64,000 nucleotides of DNA, taken from the NCBI GenBank assembly GCA_003344405.1, contig NOWV01000042.1:434001-498000 (forward strand), in the 5' to 3' direction. Numbering within the stretch: position 1 is the first letter of the stretch; each line of letters starts with the position of its first letter. Below the pieces are notes generated by a model, which was not told the origin of the DNA, ran no database searches, and saw only the letters and a list, made by a program, of their open reading frames with translations. The translations under genes were made by a program, and so were the position numbers. Of this stretch, positions 1 through 14,200 are shown in pieces. The DNA is from Trichoplax sp. H2. Its lineage: Eukaryota > Placozoa > Uniplacotomia > Trichoplacea.

Positions 1-2252
1 TCTATACCAACAAAGATTTGGTGTCAATTGATAACGGAAAATGAGAAAGTCATCGTAAAATAGTTTGACATTATCATACGATTACCGTTAAAATCTATAA
101 CAACATAGATCTAATGCGATAGGCAACGGAAAATGAGAAAAATAAATGGAATAATTGGGCATTAGCAAATCGTTTCTATTGATATCTGTATACACTAGTA
201 ATCAATGATACAGTACTATTAGAAACTGGAGAAGTGCAGATGGCGAGTCGTTGAAATGACTAGCGTGATCATTGAAAGATATTAACTCGAACACAATATT
301 GCTGTAAGGGTATTAATGAGGCTAGCCAATGTACTAAATGCTACTATGTCATTGCATAAAATCTATTGCAGCACTCTACATCGTCATTTTAATGATGGAA
401 TTGTGATGATACAGGAAAGAATATGTACAATATTAGTAATGGAAAATACAATGCCTCAGGCATTCTTTATTAGAAGAGTTTATGCATTGCAATAAAATCA
501 ACCTCATGCTCTATCGCAAGCATTACCGTGTAAGAAGAGGAATATAATGTTATTGAAGACCATGTTACAGCGCGATGCTGTTAGAATAATTGTTGCATAA
601 ATACCGTAGGAAATATGAAACGCGATTTGATACCCGCTAATCCTACGATATTATCCGCAAAATTTTGTGCAATTTACTCATACAAATCCCACTATGAAAT
701 AGAAACTACACATCGGCTACAAAACATATTGTAGAAAGCTATAGTTCACCTTTTAATACTGATCAATTGAAAATTATTATCAAACTGAAAATAGAAAATA
801 TAAAGGAGTGCCTGATTATCATGATAACAAAGCAGAATTCGCTTCTCACATTTGTTAGTAAGGAATGAGAATAAATGAAGAACTTGGACAAATTTATCGG
901 CATTTGAAAGTTATAATTTTGCTAAAATATTCAATATCATTAACTCTACCGGAACATAGCTTAGCATTCTATTTATTAATAAAATATCAATCAACGCAGT
1001 TATCCCCGGCAACTTATAGAATTGTAGCTAAAATCGACATTCATGGTAGTAGAAACTAGCTAGACCTATTTTTTGTCCTTCACTTTATAATCTCTCTCTC
1101 GATTCACTAGCTTATACAGTGGATAGAACGAGTTAATGCAAGGTAATTTGATTTGAACATTGAAAATGGAAGAAATAGCTCTAAATTCCGTTTTTTATCC
1201 TACATGCTACAATTACATTTTTGTACTATCAGCAATGTTATGTATGATAGTTTGACTCATATACTCAGGAGCCATTGCTCTGATAGACTAGCGAAATCAG
1301 ATATACAAAACTTGTTTACGACATCAATGTCATTAAAGCTGAAAAAATAAACTAAAAATTCATCCCGATAAATTCAACAGACAAATAGACTATCATAACA
1401 GCCTAGAAAAATGAACAGACTGTCAATATTGAAACAGTTAAATATTGCTATTGGTCGCCATACCAGAATAAATTCTATATTGATACATGTAGTGTCATTT
1501 TAAGCAATTAAAATTGAGATTAATCAATATTCGTTGCCCTATCCTTCTCAACTCGAATTACTTGCTAATCGGCCATTTTAACGATTACTTTACCCAGTCT
1601 AGCCTATACCTCAAGTCCAAAATCTCTATACTACTTACTCTATTGCATAATGAGATCACTTTAAAGCAATGGCTTCTAACGTTCATTGATCAACGATCCC
1701 TGTCCTATGCATAATGTGAGCATGGAATGCAGCTTATCGATACTTTTCCTAGTTTCTAGTTTATTGATAGAGTCATCAATTGCTTCTACTACCAGACTTT
1801 TATTATTGATCAATATCTAATAAATATGCATGGATTGAAAGTATTTATAGCCAGTATCATTGATGAAAAGAAGCATCATTGTTTGGCATAATAATAACTA
1901 CTGACTCGATATGACCTAAAGAAAAATACTTTATTTCCAGTTAATGTCAATAGCTTTGAATGCAAGATATAACTTGTATTATTAACAATACAACCAATCA
2001 AATAGCATGCCTAGATCCTCTAGCTGGACGCTGTTTTTGTCATTTATTCTCGTTAATATAGAAACGCCCTATTCTAGATAATTAATTAGTAAGGTAGTGT
2101 GGTTTACAATTCATCACCATCACCATTAAACCACAATTTCAGCCGTAAAAAACAACTTGACTGTAGATTATCGAATATCAACAGTTTTACATCTATAATT
2201 GCAGTGCATATTTATTCTTTATCCATTGCATTCAAGGAATCTTGCTCCAATT
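1..2252. other. Intergenic DNA upstream of the CARMIL-like gene
   Basis: No gene is recognised here. Open frames are short (66 codons or fewer, apart from an 81-codon frame that overlaps the first CARMIL exon), have no recognisable motif and do not link through splice sites. The first 160 bases hold a diverged pair of a roughly 90-100 base unit, both ending in AACGGAAAATGAGAAA. The region should contain the CARMIL promoter and 5' UTR, but I see no clear TATA box or initiator. Confidence 0.5.
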
Positions 2253-5200
2253 ATGGCAGCCGAACAATCACAACAAGGTACGGAAATAGTCATTTAACAC
2301 CTTGTAAATTAGCCGCAAAAAAACACACACTCCTATTCGTTTAACCTTGAAAATAAGTTAGTATTGATTGCTAATTCTACACAGTCGACAATCCGATATT
2401 TTTTCCTTTTCATAGACAACATGTTATAAGCAGCCTAATTCTAATAGGTATAAGCTAACTTAGAACCATTTACATGAATCGTTGTTTTCCTATCTTCAGG
2501 TACAATGTCCGTGGGAAAATTGGAAAACATTGGTTACCACCTGGTTGTGCAAGTAGTGGCCAAAGGAGATAAAATTGAAAATAGGATTTTGGTAAATACA
2601 CTACCGATTAATGCAAGATTGTTGGCTTGAACTGTCCTACCTTGTCTGCAACTAGCGTTTTAAAATATAGAAAAAGATAGCGTAGAAATTTTATTTATAA
2701 TGATAGATTTCATTATATTAGAAGTCCTTTTCCCCTCTATACATTATAGCTCTTACTATATGGTAGCTCTCCAAATGATTGTCAAGTTATAATACTACCG
2801 CATAGAATATAGCTTCTAAATTTTTAACTCGCTCTTTTTATAAATGTGCGTGCATCTTTATAATTTATTAATACAAACCCGTAGCGGCTTCAAAGAACTA
2901 GGAGTAAGCTTTAGTGTACGTCAATTATGATGATATTACTTATAATTATATTTAGTTAGGAATGCCGTTTTGATGCATTTTTCAATCATGTATACCGATG
3001 CAATGTAGGATGTTATTTTTTCTCTTTCGTCTTAGCTAGTGAATGTAGTTCCTAAAGCATAAACATTGCATTGAAACATGAACGAATCAAATAGAGCACA
3101 AACCTTCTTTCCACGAAGTAGAAGGCTACCGCAATAGCGCTCAATGCTGACGAGTATTAGTGAATAGAATCACCACAAGTTCTTTTACTTCCTTCTTCCG
3201 CTATAATTTTTTTCCGAATAGAACTTTGTAGTGAGTTAACAACTGATTACTTTAAACACTAGGCCAAAACACATACCAAGATAATCTTAAGACATTCTAT
3301 TTTCCACCCCTCTCAGCTACTCATTTTTTAGTAAACTATCATCGTATCAACACAGCGATGAATAGTATAGGGCCCACAGGTTGTTTTGCTTTCCACTCTG
3401 TAGAAAAGCTGTTGTTGCTTCCAGAAACTAGGAGTCAAGTTTACCTTTAATATTTTTAAAATCTCAAACACATTTGAACATAGAATTGCTATGCTTTAGT
3501 TAATATCAGCTACCAAATAATGCCTCTATCCTTCGTGACTGTAAAATACCATCATCAAAAAGCTAAGCTGTAACTTTTGTCAATCTATATTTATCCATGT
3601 ATGCTATAACACCTTTTAAGAAGTTTCTTTACCGTAATAGCGTAAATTACTTCCTATAGTGACGTTATTAAAATTATCGGATTGTTATCATAATTTTATA
3701 ACTGATTGATAGGATACATAGCAGATACATTTTCATCACTTTATTTGGTCTTTCCTATCGTAATGCTCGTATTTTTTTAAGGAATCAGAATATATGAGAG
3801 TCTATTATCGACTTAATCATCAACATTATAATCCCAGTAGCCAGGATTGATATTGGCTTGCAGAATATAGACAATGAATTTATGACCTTGACATTAGCAC
3901 AAAATTATTTGCTTGATCTTTATAATCCCAGTAGATGCATTTATTATTAATTATAATAATTGTTAGACTAATTATAGAATCAAAGTAATATTGCTAACTG
4001 TTACCTACTGATATTATAGGCTCTTGCTCCTTACCGATTTTATTTACTAGCAACAGTCAAGGATCATCTGAAGGTATTTAACCAGTTTCACAGAATAATT
4101 ATGCAAGCAACTGCCATTATTTTATCTGCAATCAAGGAATTTCTAATTTATGACAATCCTAAACTAGCCTACAGTACGGAAAAGATTCCAATTAAGTAAT
4201 TTCTCAATTGGTAGTCCTTATCCCTTTCATGTCAATCTGATAGACAACAGTTGTTACAATTGCTATTTCCTTCAAATTTTTTTTCACTCTATATGTTGTA
4301 ACTTGATGTCACGATCTACACTTACGATAATAATATATGATTTTATTTTGGGAGAATCCATGTCTGTCGATTAAGATTCATCTATATCGTTCTTGATAAT
4401 TTGACGGAGAATTCAATCAATGACTAGCTTTACGTATTCTTTGATGATTGCTGGCAAAAATGTTGCTCATGCTATGTCTGCCATCAATAGCAGTTGGTAA
4501 AACTCATGAAAAGATTCGAGGCAATGTAGCACTACAGATTTTAATAACGACTATTGCTACCGTAAAACTCGACCGGATGCTGTAGATTAAGACTGAGTTT
4601 AGTCATCATAATTGTAAGTATTTATTCAATCTCTTATAAATTAAACAAATGATGATTAACGTGCTACAGCAATAATTGCATAGTCAAACTAGGGCAACAT
4701 GATTCCATAACATTTGTTTATTCGTCATCTGAAGGTAATACAGAGGAAAGCTCAGTTTGCGTCCATCATTTTTCATCAATATATTCGTAACTCTTAATTT
4801 CAAGAATTACTTATAATCACTCATAGGAAATTAATTAACAGCAACTTCATAGATTTAATGAGATTAATGCAATAATGAACATCCTGTTATAGGTTTCTAC
4901 TATACCATACGATAACTAGTCGTAAAATCTCAGCTTAAAAGTCAAAATGAGGTCATTGCTCCAAGGATGTAAATGTTTTAAGGAATTCTTACTGTAACTC
5001 TTCACGATATCAAACAGTAATTGCTGTAAAATCTCATTAAAAATGTCACAATGTGTTGATTGATTCAAGAGCGGTAAAACCTTGAGAAATATCCTATCAT
5101 CTTTTTACTATTCCTAAACCACTCCTAACAAGTTCACCAAGACAGTGATTAATAGATCAATTAAATCAACGAAGCTTCCAAAAGCATTCTGTTACAAGTT

Positions 5201-8200
5201 TTTACTATATAATTATTTCCCTCAAATGCTACAAAGCAACAACTATCGATTTAATAATATCAAAACTTTAAGGAATATCTTGTAATAAGATTTTACTAAT
5301 TATAATTACGAGTAAACTGCCAGCTAACTAAATTGTAAACGAGTTATTAAACTCAGTAAACTTAATTAATGAATCAGTTAAATCGACGGCAATAACGATT
5401 TAATTTTACAGAATCAAAAATGTTTTCTAGAGACACTTTTTAAAATAATCCCTTGACCATTGTTTTGAGTATAATTTGCATTAAAGGTGGCTAACTTTTG
5501 ATTCATTTCAGACCGAAACTAACTTTCACTTCTTGGAATTAACTTCAGTAGTTGGAAAGTCTAATGCGGTAAGTCTATGATGATTTCTTTATTTTCAATA
5601 TTGATCGTCATGGATATCTGTTCTTTAATTGAGTTGATAAGAACATAAATTTTGATGATAGTTCCCCATGTATTTATTCTAGCATGCTGCAGGTTACTTT
5701 TTCAATAACATCTAAATCTTTTTTCCAATATTACAGGTGAATTATGAACCCCAGCTAATTTGTAGTTATGGTAACAAATCCGTGGAGATCCACTTCAAGA
5801 AAACTTCCGATTTAGAAGATGTCGTACGACATATTGTTCTGTCATTGCAGACAACATTTGCGGAAACTGATATCACGTAAAACTACAAGATTGGCTATAA
5901 ATTCATTTTAAAAATTTCTTTTTATTCAAATCTATTCGTTGCTAATGACTTTGGCAGAATAAATTTACTTCGCAACTCATGTTTCTGTTTCGCTTTGGTT
6001 TATAACTGCAGGAAAATTATCAATTTGCAATTGGAAGATGAAAGTAGTATGAAGAAGATAGTCGATGCTGCTGAACAAGCTAAAGCCCTTCAAGATGAAC
6101 CTGAACCATGCGGTTAGCACTTCTACATTATGACCTATTATAACTCAAACTCAAATTGCAAATCTAATATAACATTTAGCAGCCACGATGTATTTTCTCT
6201 TACTACCCTAAATTACTTCAACCTTAGGCGGTTACTCACGGATGTACATGTGCTTATCAAGTTATTACCATACAGCCTATCGTGAAGAAGTTGCATGGGT
6301 AGGTGGAAATGATATTTTAGCTAGTCATATGGGCAAGTAGAAGCCTAAAGATGAGGAAAGCTTAAGTCATTAGAATGCCCTTCATTCTTCCGACTTTATG
6401 TTCTTGTTCTTCGCAAAAATTACAATGCATATTGTAACTGCTATCACGCCGGTTTGTTGTAGGATATCGACACAATTTACATGGCGCAAAATAGTAAAGA
6501 ACTCAATTTAAATGATTTCGATCATTTGGACCCTAAGTAAGAAAAATCCTAGTATTTCTTTACGGCAATTAATTTATTTACTTGTAGAATGTTGTTTGCT
6601 ATGGGCTCTAATACCTTAATCTCCACAGAATATTTGCAGCAATTATTGCCGCGCTAGAACACAATAAATGGTTCAATAAACTCTACATTTCCAAGGCAAA
6701 ACTGGTAATTCTATTCAGTCATTGACGATAGATCTCATGTTTTCATTTATACTTATGAATCACTACTGCTATTAAATTATGGAACAGCTGTAGCTAGATA
6801 GATTACTTGCCGGTAGTATTATCTTTGTTAAGCTTAGTAGCTTTGCAATACATTTCGGAGGGATAATTCAAGATTATTTCATCATCTTTCGTTTTAAAGT
6901 AGAGGCGCATCAGTAGATTATCATGCCACTAGTAGTATCTCTTATCAAATAGCTTAGCTACGTATTGCATTTTGAAATAGTAAATAAGATTATGTGGTCT
7001 TCTAGCTTATAATAGAAAGACATAAGTAGATTAACTCATTTTCCGTTTTAGAATAGAGGTGATTCGATAGATTATTCCGTATGTCAGTAGTTTATTCCCT
7101 AACCAAATAGCTCAGCTACGTGTTGCATTTTCGAATAATAAACAAGGTTATGTTGTCTTCTAACTTAGAATAGACAGATTGTTATAAAAGTAGTATAGTA
7201 TAGGTCCTTGCCTAATAACAGTTTAACATGTACTATAGAGAGGAAAAACAAGATTATTTTATCTTTCGAGAGTATTTTAATATGGAAATGTAAAGGGTAG
7301 ATTATTATACCTGTAGTATTATCCTTCCTAGCACGGTAGCTTAGCTATATGTATTTTGGTGGGATAAACAAGATTATTTTTAACTTCTCGTATTTTAAAA
7401 TAGAGATGCATGGGTAGATTATTACCGTAGTAGCATCATCCTAATCAAATAGCTTAGTTATACACTTAACAGAGATGAACAGGAGGGTTTTACCTTCTAT
7501 TTTAGAACGGAGATGCCTTTGATGCTATCGTTAAGGTCTTTAAAACTTCCAGCGTTATAACCGAATGCCAAATAGTTGGTGTTCATCCGGCAGGGTAATT
7601 CGAAAATAGAAATTTTGTTTCTCTGCAACAAAGCTGCAAAATAATATCCAATTCCGATTGTTATAGTGTTATCCAGTCCGCTATCCAAACTGCGGTCAAT
7701 TTTTCGTTTAAAGATTTCGGCGCTAACTTTGGTCAAGCCTTGGCCACTAATAAACATTTGGCGTTAACAAAACTTGACCTGTCAGGAAATAACTTGGAAG
7801 ATAAAGGTGCTCATCTATCCTAGGGTTAAATGATTCTAATACGGCGAATAAATTTTAAATAGCTTTAGTATTATTTTCAAGCTATTCCTTCCATACTGAT
7901 TTCTAATTGTCATCTCTCAAGGTATAATTTCTATCGCAAGCGCTTTGGCTGCCTCTAACATCAACCTGCAGACCCTAAATCTATCCAAAACGGGCATGAC
8001 ATCTAAAGGTAGAATATATCTTCCATAAATTCTTTCTATAGATAGATACTTAAAAGAGAAATCGTACTGTTTCCATAACCCACAGTTCTTCAAGATTATA
8101 AACGATTGCTATTTACTATCTAGGTGCTTCAGCTATTGGCTCTGCAATCAAAAGTAACCATCAAATTCAGACATCATTAACAACGTAAGGAATACTACCC

Positions 8201-11200
8201 TATCAACTATTATCTTTAGCCTCGAGATCTCATTAAAATGAAAATAGCAATTAATCACCTCCTTTTCCTTTTAACTAGGCTCAATATGTCCGAAAATTCA
8301 CTCAAGGGCGATAATATGGTAGGATAACATCCATTCTCTTCTCCTCTACTGCTGTTCATAATTCTCTTTCTATTTACCATCAAATTGACTTTTCTTCCTT
8401 CATCCATTTTACGTAGTCTTGGAGTGATTTTCTGTCAAATCCTCATAACATTTCTCATCTTGATTTATCCAACTCGGATTGCCAGCTGGGCATGGTAATA
8501 TATGTGCATGCTAGTATAATTATTGCAAATGGAAGTCATTCTTTTAGCTTCAACACTCTAGAGGAATCAAATGTTAATCATCTATTTCCTATTAGCTCTT
8601 TACAGCTCTTATCGTTGGGTGTGCGGATATTATGGAAGAAATTAACTTCTCTGGCAATTACTTTGTTAGCAAGTAAGTTATGGCCAACTGATTGTATAGG
8701 ATTTCCTCAAAGAAATTAATTAAGGCATAGGCAAGAGTCTTTCAGCGTTTTTAATTAATATCTTCTAAAAGTTTCTGTTTTATTTGATGATACTATCGAT
8801 AGGAAAGCCAAAGATTATGTTATTCCAACAACGATTGAGGCAGTAAGTATCTGTATCTATTAATATTATTAGTAGGTCTGAAGTGGTCGGAAATGATAGC
8901 TAGGACTATAGTTTTGATATTAAAGAAATCTTAATTACTTTTGTATATACATGCTAAAAAATTGATAGACTCTTTATGCAATAATCTACATGGCTTGATT
9001 GTAAACTAATTCTAGAGCTTATTACCTACGAGCACTAATTCATCCTATCTTACTATACGCATATCTTAGTATTTCAAAGCTGCAACTTCATTAAAGAAAA
9101 TTGATCTTTCCAATTCGAAAATGCCTGTCGAAGCTTTGAGGTAATAACAGATTCATTCTATCATTGCGATCTCTAATTCAACAGCCATCCTATCCATACA
9201 GTGCATATGATGTATTTCTGCAGAATGATTTTCAATGAGCCGAAGCATCCATGTAATGCCATATTGGCAAGCCAAGTGTTGTTAAAAAATATTTACTTTA
9301 ACAGTAAATTTAGTACCTGCTCAATATCAATTCTATTCTATAATCTGTCAGCTCTAACTGGCTAAAATGTTAAAATTTATAACCAGTTCGATATTATTAT
9401 TACCCCTCTTAGCTCCGTTTAATGCAGTATTGCCATGATAACCCTTGCTAGATCAGTTTCTTTACAACATCCATGTATTGCCTGCTTTATATATATAACA
9501 TATATACTGATTCTTGCTGGCAGGAATACCAAATTTTTTAACCAATTTGACAGCATAAATCAATATACCATATGTTAATCTTAGTTCAAAATCATTGATG
9601 CCGATGAAATGAATTTGTAACTGACTTTCTCGTATTAATTTCAATATAACAGTATGATTGTGAAAGGCTTGCACGATAATGTCCATATCAAAGACGTCGA
9701 ATTGAATCTGAGTGGTAATGAGGTTAGAAAGCATTTATGCTAGGAGAGGTCTTGAAAATGCAAAACTCTATTTTTGTTTTCCTAATTTATCGCTCATTTC
9801 CCATAAACAGTTCAAGTCGGCCGGTGCCAAAGTCTTAGTAAGCAGGATTTCAGCGTTGTCATCGGTTACCAACCTGGATATTAGTGATAATGGTAATATA
9901 GTTGACTAAATCTATTTTAAATTGGCTATTTTGGCTGTGTACTTAAAGTAAATTCAGTGTAAAACATTTTGTATCTACTTTAAACTGTTAGGCTTTGAAA
10001 GTGATTTAGTAGAAATTATGGATGCATTAACTGAGATTAAAGGGTTAAAGCACTTGGCTGTAGGTCAAAATTTCAGCCGTTCCAACAAGTTAGTCTGTTT
10101 AATTTAAATTTAGATGGAAATCAATTTCTGCCGTACTTATTTCTCCGGACAAAATCCTAATAGCCTTTTCTTCAATGCTATAGGAATTTGCATGAAATTC
10201 TAGATTCAATAGGAAGATTAGTCAACTCTGAAGAATTGGTTAGTATTTAATTGCAAAGCAAAATTTAACCTTGAAAATGATGACGATGATGGCAACTGTA
10301 AGAATGTTATTCGTAAAGTGTTATACAATTTTTCTATCATCCTTAGCAACTTACACATTTATCCTTGGCTGGTTCCAAGCTTAAACATGATATTGCCGTT
10401 TTACTTGATGCACTGGGGATGAATAAGACATTACGCAGCTTGGATATATCGTAAGTATATATTTGAAGGTTTAAATTACTTTCACGATCTACTAAAACCA
10501 AGAAACGATTACTTTACGGAAGATAAAATTTATAAAAGAATTTCATTAGAATAATAATTCCCAATCAATGGCTACTATAAATAGTAACAATCTTACAGAA
10601 TTTATGATGTAGTTAAGCCTATTTCTTTAACTAGAGATACTGTGCCGCAATCTTTCTAATCGATATCGCTTATTTTCAGTATCTAGTATCGCCTTTAATA
10701 TACTGTAAAGTTTAGTCGTATATTGATCATGAAGGATGTCTACTTGCTCAGATATTAAAACAATTCTTTCTAGCCTGGTAGGACTATTTTAATTAAGGGT
10801 TTATTACAATCTGCCCATATAAATTTTAAAATATAAAAGTCTTATCTTATTTGTTTATCATATTACGAATATTGTTTACTTTCGATATCAATGATAATGT
10901 TATCTATAATCCTTAAGAAAATAATCAAATGGCGTTTGTCATACAATATACTGATTGCCTATATGTAGTAGAAATTTCAGTCTTTCCGCTTTGATTGGAT
11001 TGTTTTTTGTAAAGTTAATTTTATAATTAGGCTCAGAGTTTATACAATTAATACATGCAACCGTAGATAAATAACCCATTACTAACAGTTTAAGCAAGTT
11101 CAAATATCAGACATTGAAATCAAATCTTTGTCGTTTCGTTGAATAGTCCTTTGGTGAAAATCAATTATTACTAGGCTCAGAGTTTAAAGTATAGAATCTT

Positions 11201-14200
11201 GTCATCAACATTTATCGGAAATTTTATTTACTGTAGATATTCTATGGCTATAACAAATCTTTAACAGAAATTACGTTACTTTCTATTTAAATTTATAATA
11301 GAGTATTTCATAATTTTACTTTTTAGCGGCAACGGCATGGGCAATAAAGGAGCAAAAATCTTAGCTAAGGTTCTTTTCTTAAATTCGACGCTTGAGTAAG
11401 TGTTGTAACATTATGAATTTCTTCTAAGTTGTACGAATACTCGTATACATAAAGAATAAACAAAATTTGATGATGATTAACCAATTCTATCGACATATTT
11501 AAAAAATTAGAACCATTTTCTGGGACAAAAATAGTGTCTCTTCACATGGATTCCGAGATATTGCTAGAGCTCTACGAAGGTTATTTTTTATTTCAAAAGG
11601 ATATATAATTAATTAGAATGGAGTAAAATGCAAAATAAGTATTGAAACAAAGATAGGAAATTTAATAAATATTTTACGTTTACGCGAATGTTGTTTAATT
11701 CAGGTTATCTAATGCTCACAACTTTAAAATATTGTCGCAATTATTAAGCTAAAATTTATATTATCACGACAGAGAATAAATTATTGACATGTAAGGGTAA
11801 ATGAGCATTTTGTCTATACACATAAATCTATATTAGCAATTATGCTGTGAAATTTATGCCAATTCCAGTTCACGATGCCGCTGGAGTACTGAAAAGTTCA
11901 ACAAATAGACATTTAAGAGAGGTTAGTTAATATTCAAAGTTGAAATCTGTTCAATTTCAGTAATGGATTTATAATAGTCATTTCTTATAAACTTTATTGT
12001 CTACTTTTAATCATTCTTTAGATTCAAGAATTACTTAAGAGAAATAACACGGAAAATAATGCTTTTGCAGAAGCAACCTATCGACTTGAAGAAAGTATCA
12101 TGAGTTATGCCATTTTTGATGTAAGTTTATTTCCTTTAAAATGCCAGTAATAATATGATCAATTGCTCCAGTGAGCAAAAAGGGCTACCCATAGCCAAGT
12201 TATTGTGTCTTAACGATCAATTTCACTCTATAAGTAAATTAGATTAATAAATATATTATTATTCTTGCTATTATTGAACTATAGAAACTTGATTCAGCAA
12301 TTTACTCTCTAGAAGAAATAACAGTTAAAGCTAAAGCTGCAGGAGTAAAATATGACAGCATCAAAGTTGATAAATTAATACAAGCAACAAGAGATATCAA
12401 ACAGGTTCATCTTTTTCTCCCTTCTCCTTACGAATAATATTATTGTTACTTGATTATTCATCCAGTGAATCAGTGAACAGCTTTTTTGCTGATCTCGTAG
12501 TAGCAATAGTTTTTAATCCATGGCTAATGCTGTCATTACTCTTACGTATAACTTTTATCCTAGTGGTCAAATAAGTTGAGACTAGAATTTGAAGACAACG
12601 TCGATAAAGCTTTAAAAGATCGCTTAAAGGATGGAGTTGTTAAAGTTGCAGAAAGTTCAAAAACTACATTAGAAGCTATTCTAAAGGTATTTATGCATGA
12701 ATAGATGCTATCGTAGTTGAATTAATCTGTCTCATGAGTTCCACGTATGCATAAAGATAGAAAACGGATCGTTTTTCTAGCTTTTAGCAGATTTTAAACT
12801 TTTTGTTTGATTGTACCAAGATTCTGCTGCTCCTTTTAAGTAATAGATTATTTATGTCCTGATAGGAGAGTTCAGAATCACTCGCTAACAAAGTTATCAA
12901 ACAATTGGCACCAGATTTCGACTTAAAGGTAAGGCTAATAAGATACTTTATACGTAACCACGTAAAATACATGATTTATGTTATAATTAGGGTAGACCTA
13001 AATTATTATATTATCTAATAAGTATCTATTTATTGCACTAAATATTGTAAAATAATCACTTTTTAATCATTTATTTAAATATCTGATAATACTGAATTAA
13101 ATCTTTATCCATCATTGGATAGATATTGATCTTTAATAAAAGGAAATGTTATGTATTTTCCTAGGATCAACAAGAAAAGTTGACTACTATTTGCCATGAA
13201 AAATCTAATATTGAGGAATTTCAGATTCAAGATCAGGTCTTAAATCACGTCATACACTATTCTAAATATGAAACCAGGTAATGTTCACTAGGTTTGAAAT
13301 TTGCACAAGACAATTAGGAAGATGATGATGATCATCAGATTGTTTATTTGCGAAGCCATGAAATATCTTTTATTTATTAATCTTCTTTCCTGATTGTGTT
13401 TATGTCAAATTATTATAAACAGCAAGAGATCTCTGGATATCATGTCAGCTATTTCAGATGTTGTAGTTGATGTTATTTTGGAGATTTATGCTAAAGAAAT
13501 ATCAACAATAGAAGAAGATATCAAGAAGGCCGCGAAAACTGAAACTTCTGAAAGAGAATCTGGTGACATTGCTTTACTTACTCTTCCAGGAATTGCTGCG
13601 GTAATAAGGATTTATACAGTATAAAAATATTAAAATATTTGCAATAATTAGACCATTTGAGTATTAAATATACAGCTTAAATATCGCTTGTAAAAGGTTA
13701 GTATACATATAGTTTGTACTGATACGAAGGTATCCATTAACACTTGCAAAGCAAAGCTCTCATAATTATTTCATCTTGTTGGATTAATTAAATACCTTAA
13801 AATATGAATATGGACTTGCAAAGATTATAATTGAAGTTGATTTTACACTTGCTTGTATACATACAGGATTACTCTTTAGCCTACATTCCATTCTATATCT
13901 ATAGTATCGAGCACAAATATTGTCTACCGGTTATTAAACATTGGCGAGAACATGTCAACTAATACTTGCAAAGTTATCATAGTTAATTAGTATCGCAGGA
14001 TAAATAGACGTTTTAAAATACAATTATAACCTGCAAAAGATTATGAATGGCGTTAATTTGGCGTTTACTCGTAATTGTATATACAGAATTATTCTATAGC
14101 CTTGAATTCCATTTCTATATCTATAGTATCGAACGCGAACATTATCGGCTGCTAATCGCAATGAACGGAGAAAAAGACCGACATCTATGGCAGACTTGTC

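Noticed and set aside
13394-13624. Separate 76-codon gene
   Set aside because: This is CARMIL exon 32 (13423-13600) read through into its flanking introns.
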